The notes beneath the pieces are model-generated. The model searched no databases, had not been told where the DNA came from, and saw only the letters and a program-made list of their open reading frames with translations. Made by a program: the position numbers and the translations under genes. From Coix lacryma-jobi var. lacryma-jobi (lineage: Eukaryota > Streptophyta > Magnoliopsida > Poales > Poaceae): DNA of 64,000 nt. Of this stretch, positions 63,609-64,000 are shown one piece after another; position 1 is the stretch's first letter; every line of letters starts with the position of its first letter. Where the stretch lies: contig CM019824.1 in assembly GCA_009763385.1 (NCBI GenBank), positions 152,774,305 through 152,838,304 of the forward strand, read 5' to 3'.

Positions 63609-64000
63609 TTACGCTAATTGCATGACTGGACACTACGCATGCACGCTCTTCTCTCATCTTTGTTCGCTAGGCCCTCTTTATTTAAACTTATTTACGACTG
63701 ATTTCGGCTATTTCAATAGTATTCTGTTAAAGAGAATAAGCTCTAAACCCTAAACCCTAGGGTTGAGATAGAGGACTAGATGGAGTGAAGAGTCCTTTCT
63801 AAAACTTAACCACACAGATTAACCGAAACAAATATGGAATTAAACTATCGGTGTTAAGACTGCATCTCTCTGTCTATTCTATCAAGCACCTTATAAAAGA
63901 TCTAAAAAACCAAATAAGGCGTTGGACTAGCAAGAGCTCACTTAATTAATTCCGGCTCGTAAGGTTACACAAATCTAAACAACTAGTAAAAAAACAACTG
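63609..64000. other. intergenic, with a telomere-like motif
   Basis: AAACCCTAAACCCTAGGGTT lies at 63745-63764 (two telomere-type units plus an inverted one). Otherwise nothing was recognised. Confidence 0.5.

Overview
This is plant nuclear DNA, almost certainly from a grass and probably a panicoid such as the sorghum, Miscanthus or sugarcane group. That placement is inference. It rests on the kinds of LTR retrotransposons, on TWA-flanked MITEs with GGCCTTGTTTAG-like ends, Stowaway-like MITEs and CACTA elements with subterminal repeats, and on a plant-type intron-rich gene. Transposable elements make up most of the window. The only host gene I can support is a seven-exon plastid-type fructokinase on the minus strand (58958-62698). 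Its exon 1 reads as a chloroplast transit peptide, and all six introns are GT-AG with phases that agree.

Left third (1-17 kb): the 3' part of a decayed SIRE/Maximus-type copia element (gag, pol, 3' LTR) ends at 7580. It is followed by a non-autonomous element with the same kind of polypurine tracts and LTR ends. That element has no pol, one plant-retroelement ORF broken by three TAG stops, and a 2.5-kb LTR ending at 14003. It in turn interrupts a minus-strand copia element (gag, a shared LTR, then an RNase H remnant of a second copy). The two SIRE-like LTR/leader regions carry large arrays of hairpins or palindromes and share the 16-bp palindrome type ACCGGAC-NN-GTCCGGT.

Middle (17-40 kb): a mosaic of MITEs, a SINE, a CACTA element and PIF/Harbinger-like elements with GC-rich cores. 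Next comes a very young minus-strand copia insertion (27690-36971) with an intact gag-pol, two LTRs that read as identical, and a truncated tandem second copy. The whole insert is flanked by about 510-bp direct repeats of target DNA. Its gag leader contains five hairpins whose stems differ but whose loops share CGTTGG (CCAACG in the element's RNA).

40-54 kb: a short non-autonomous copia element (gag and protease only; TSD CAATC) is split by a complete 10.8-kb Tat-type gypsy element (TSD CAAGT). The gypsy element has an archaeal-type second RNase H and a spliced antisense coiled-coil ORF. Just beyond is a chloroplast fragment carrying the start of atpH.

Right end (54-64 kb): more MITEs, a small CACTA element with a 3-bp TSD, a 5'-truncated LINE with a 14-bp TSD, the fructokinase gene and a Tourist-type MITE. 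Across the window there are four ultra-short (15-27 bp) retroposon tails, each with a 10-13 bp target duplication. Element boundaries come from reading repeats, TSDs, PBS and PPT by eye. No alignment or database search was run.
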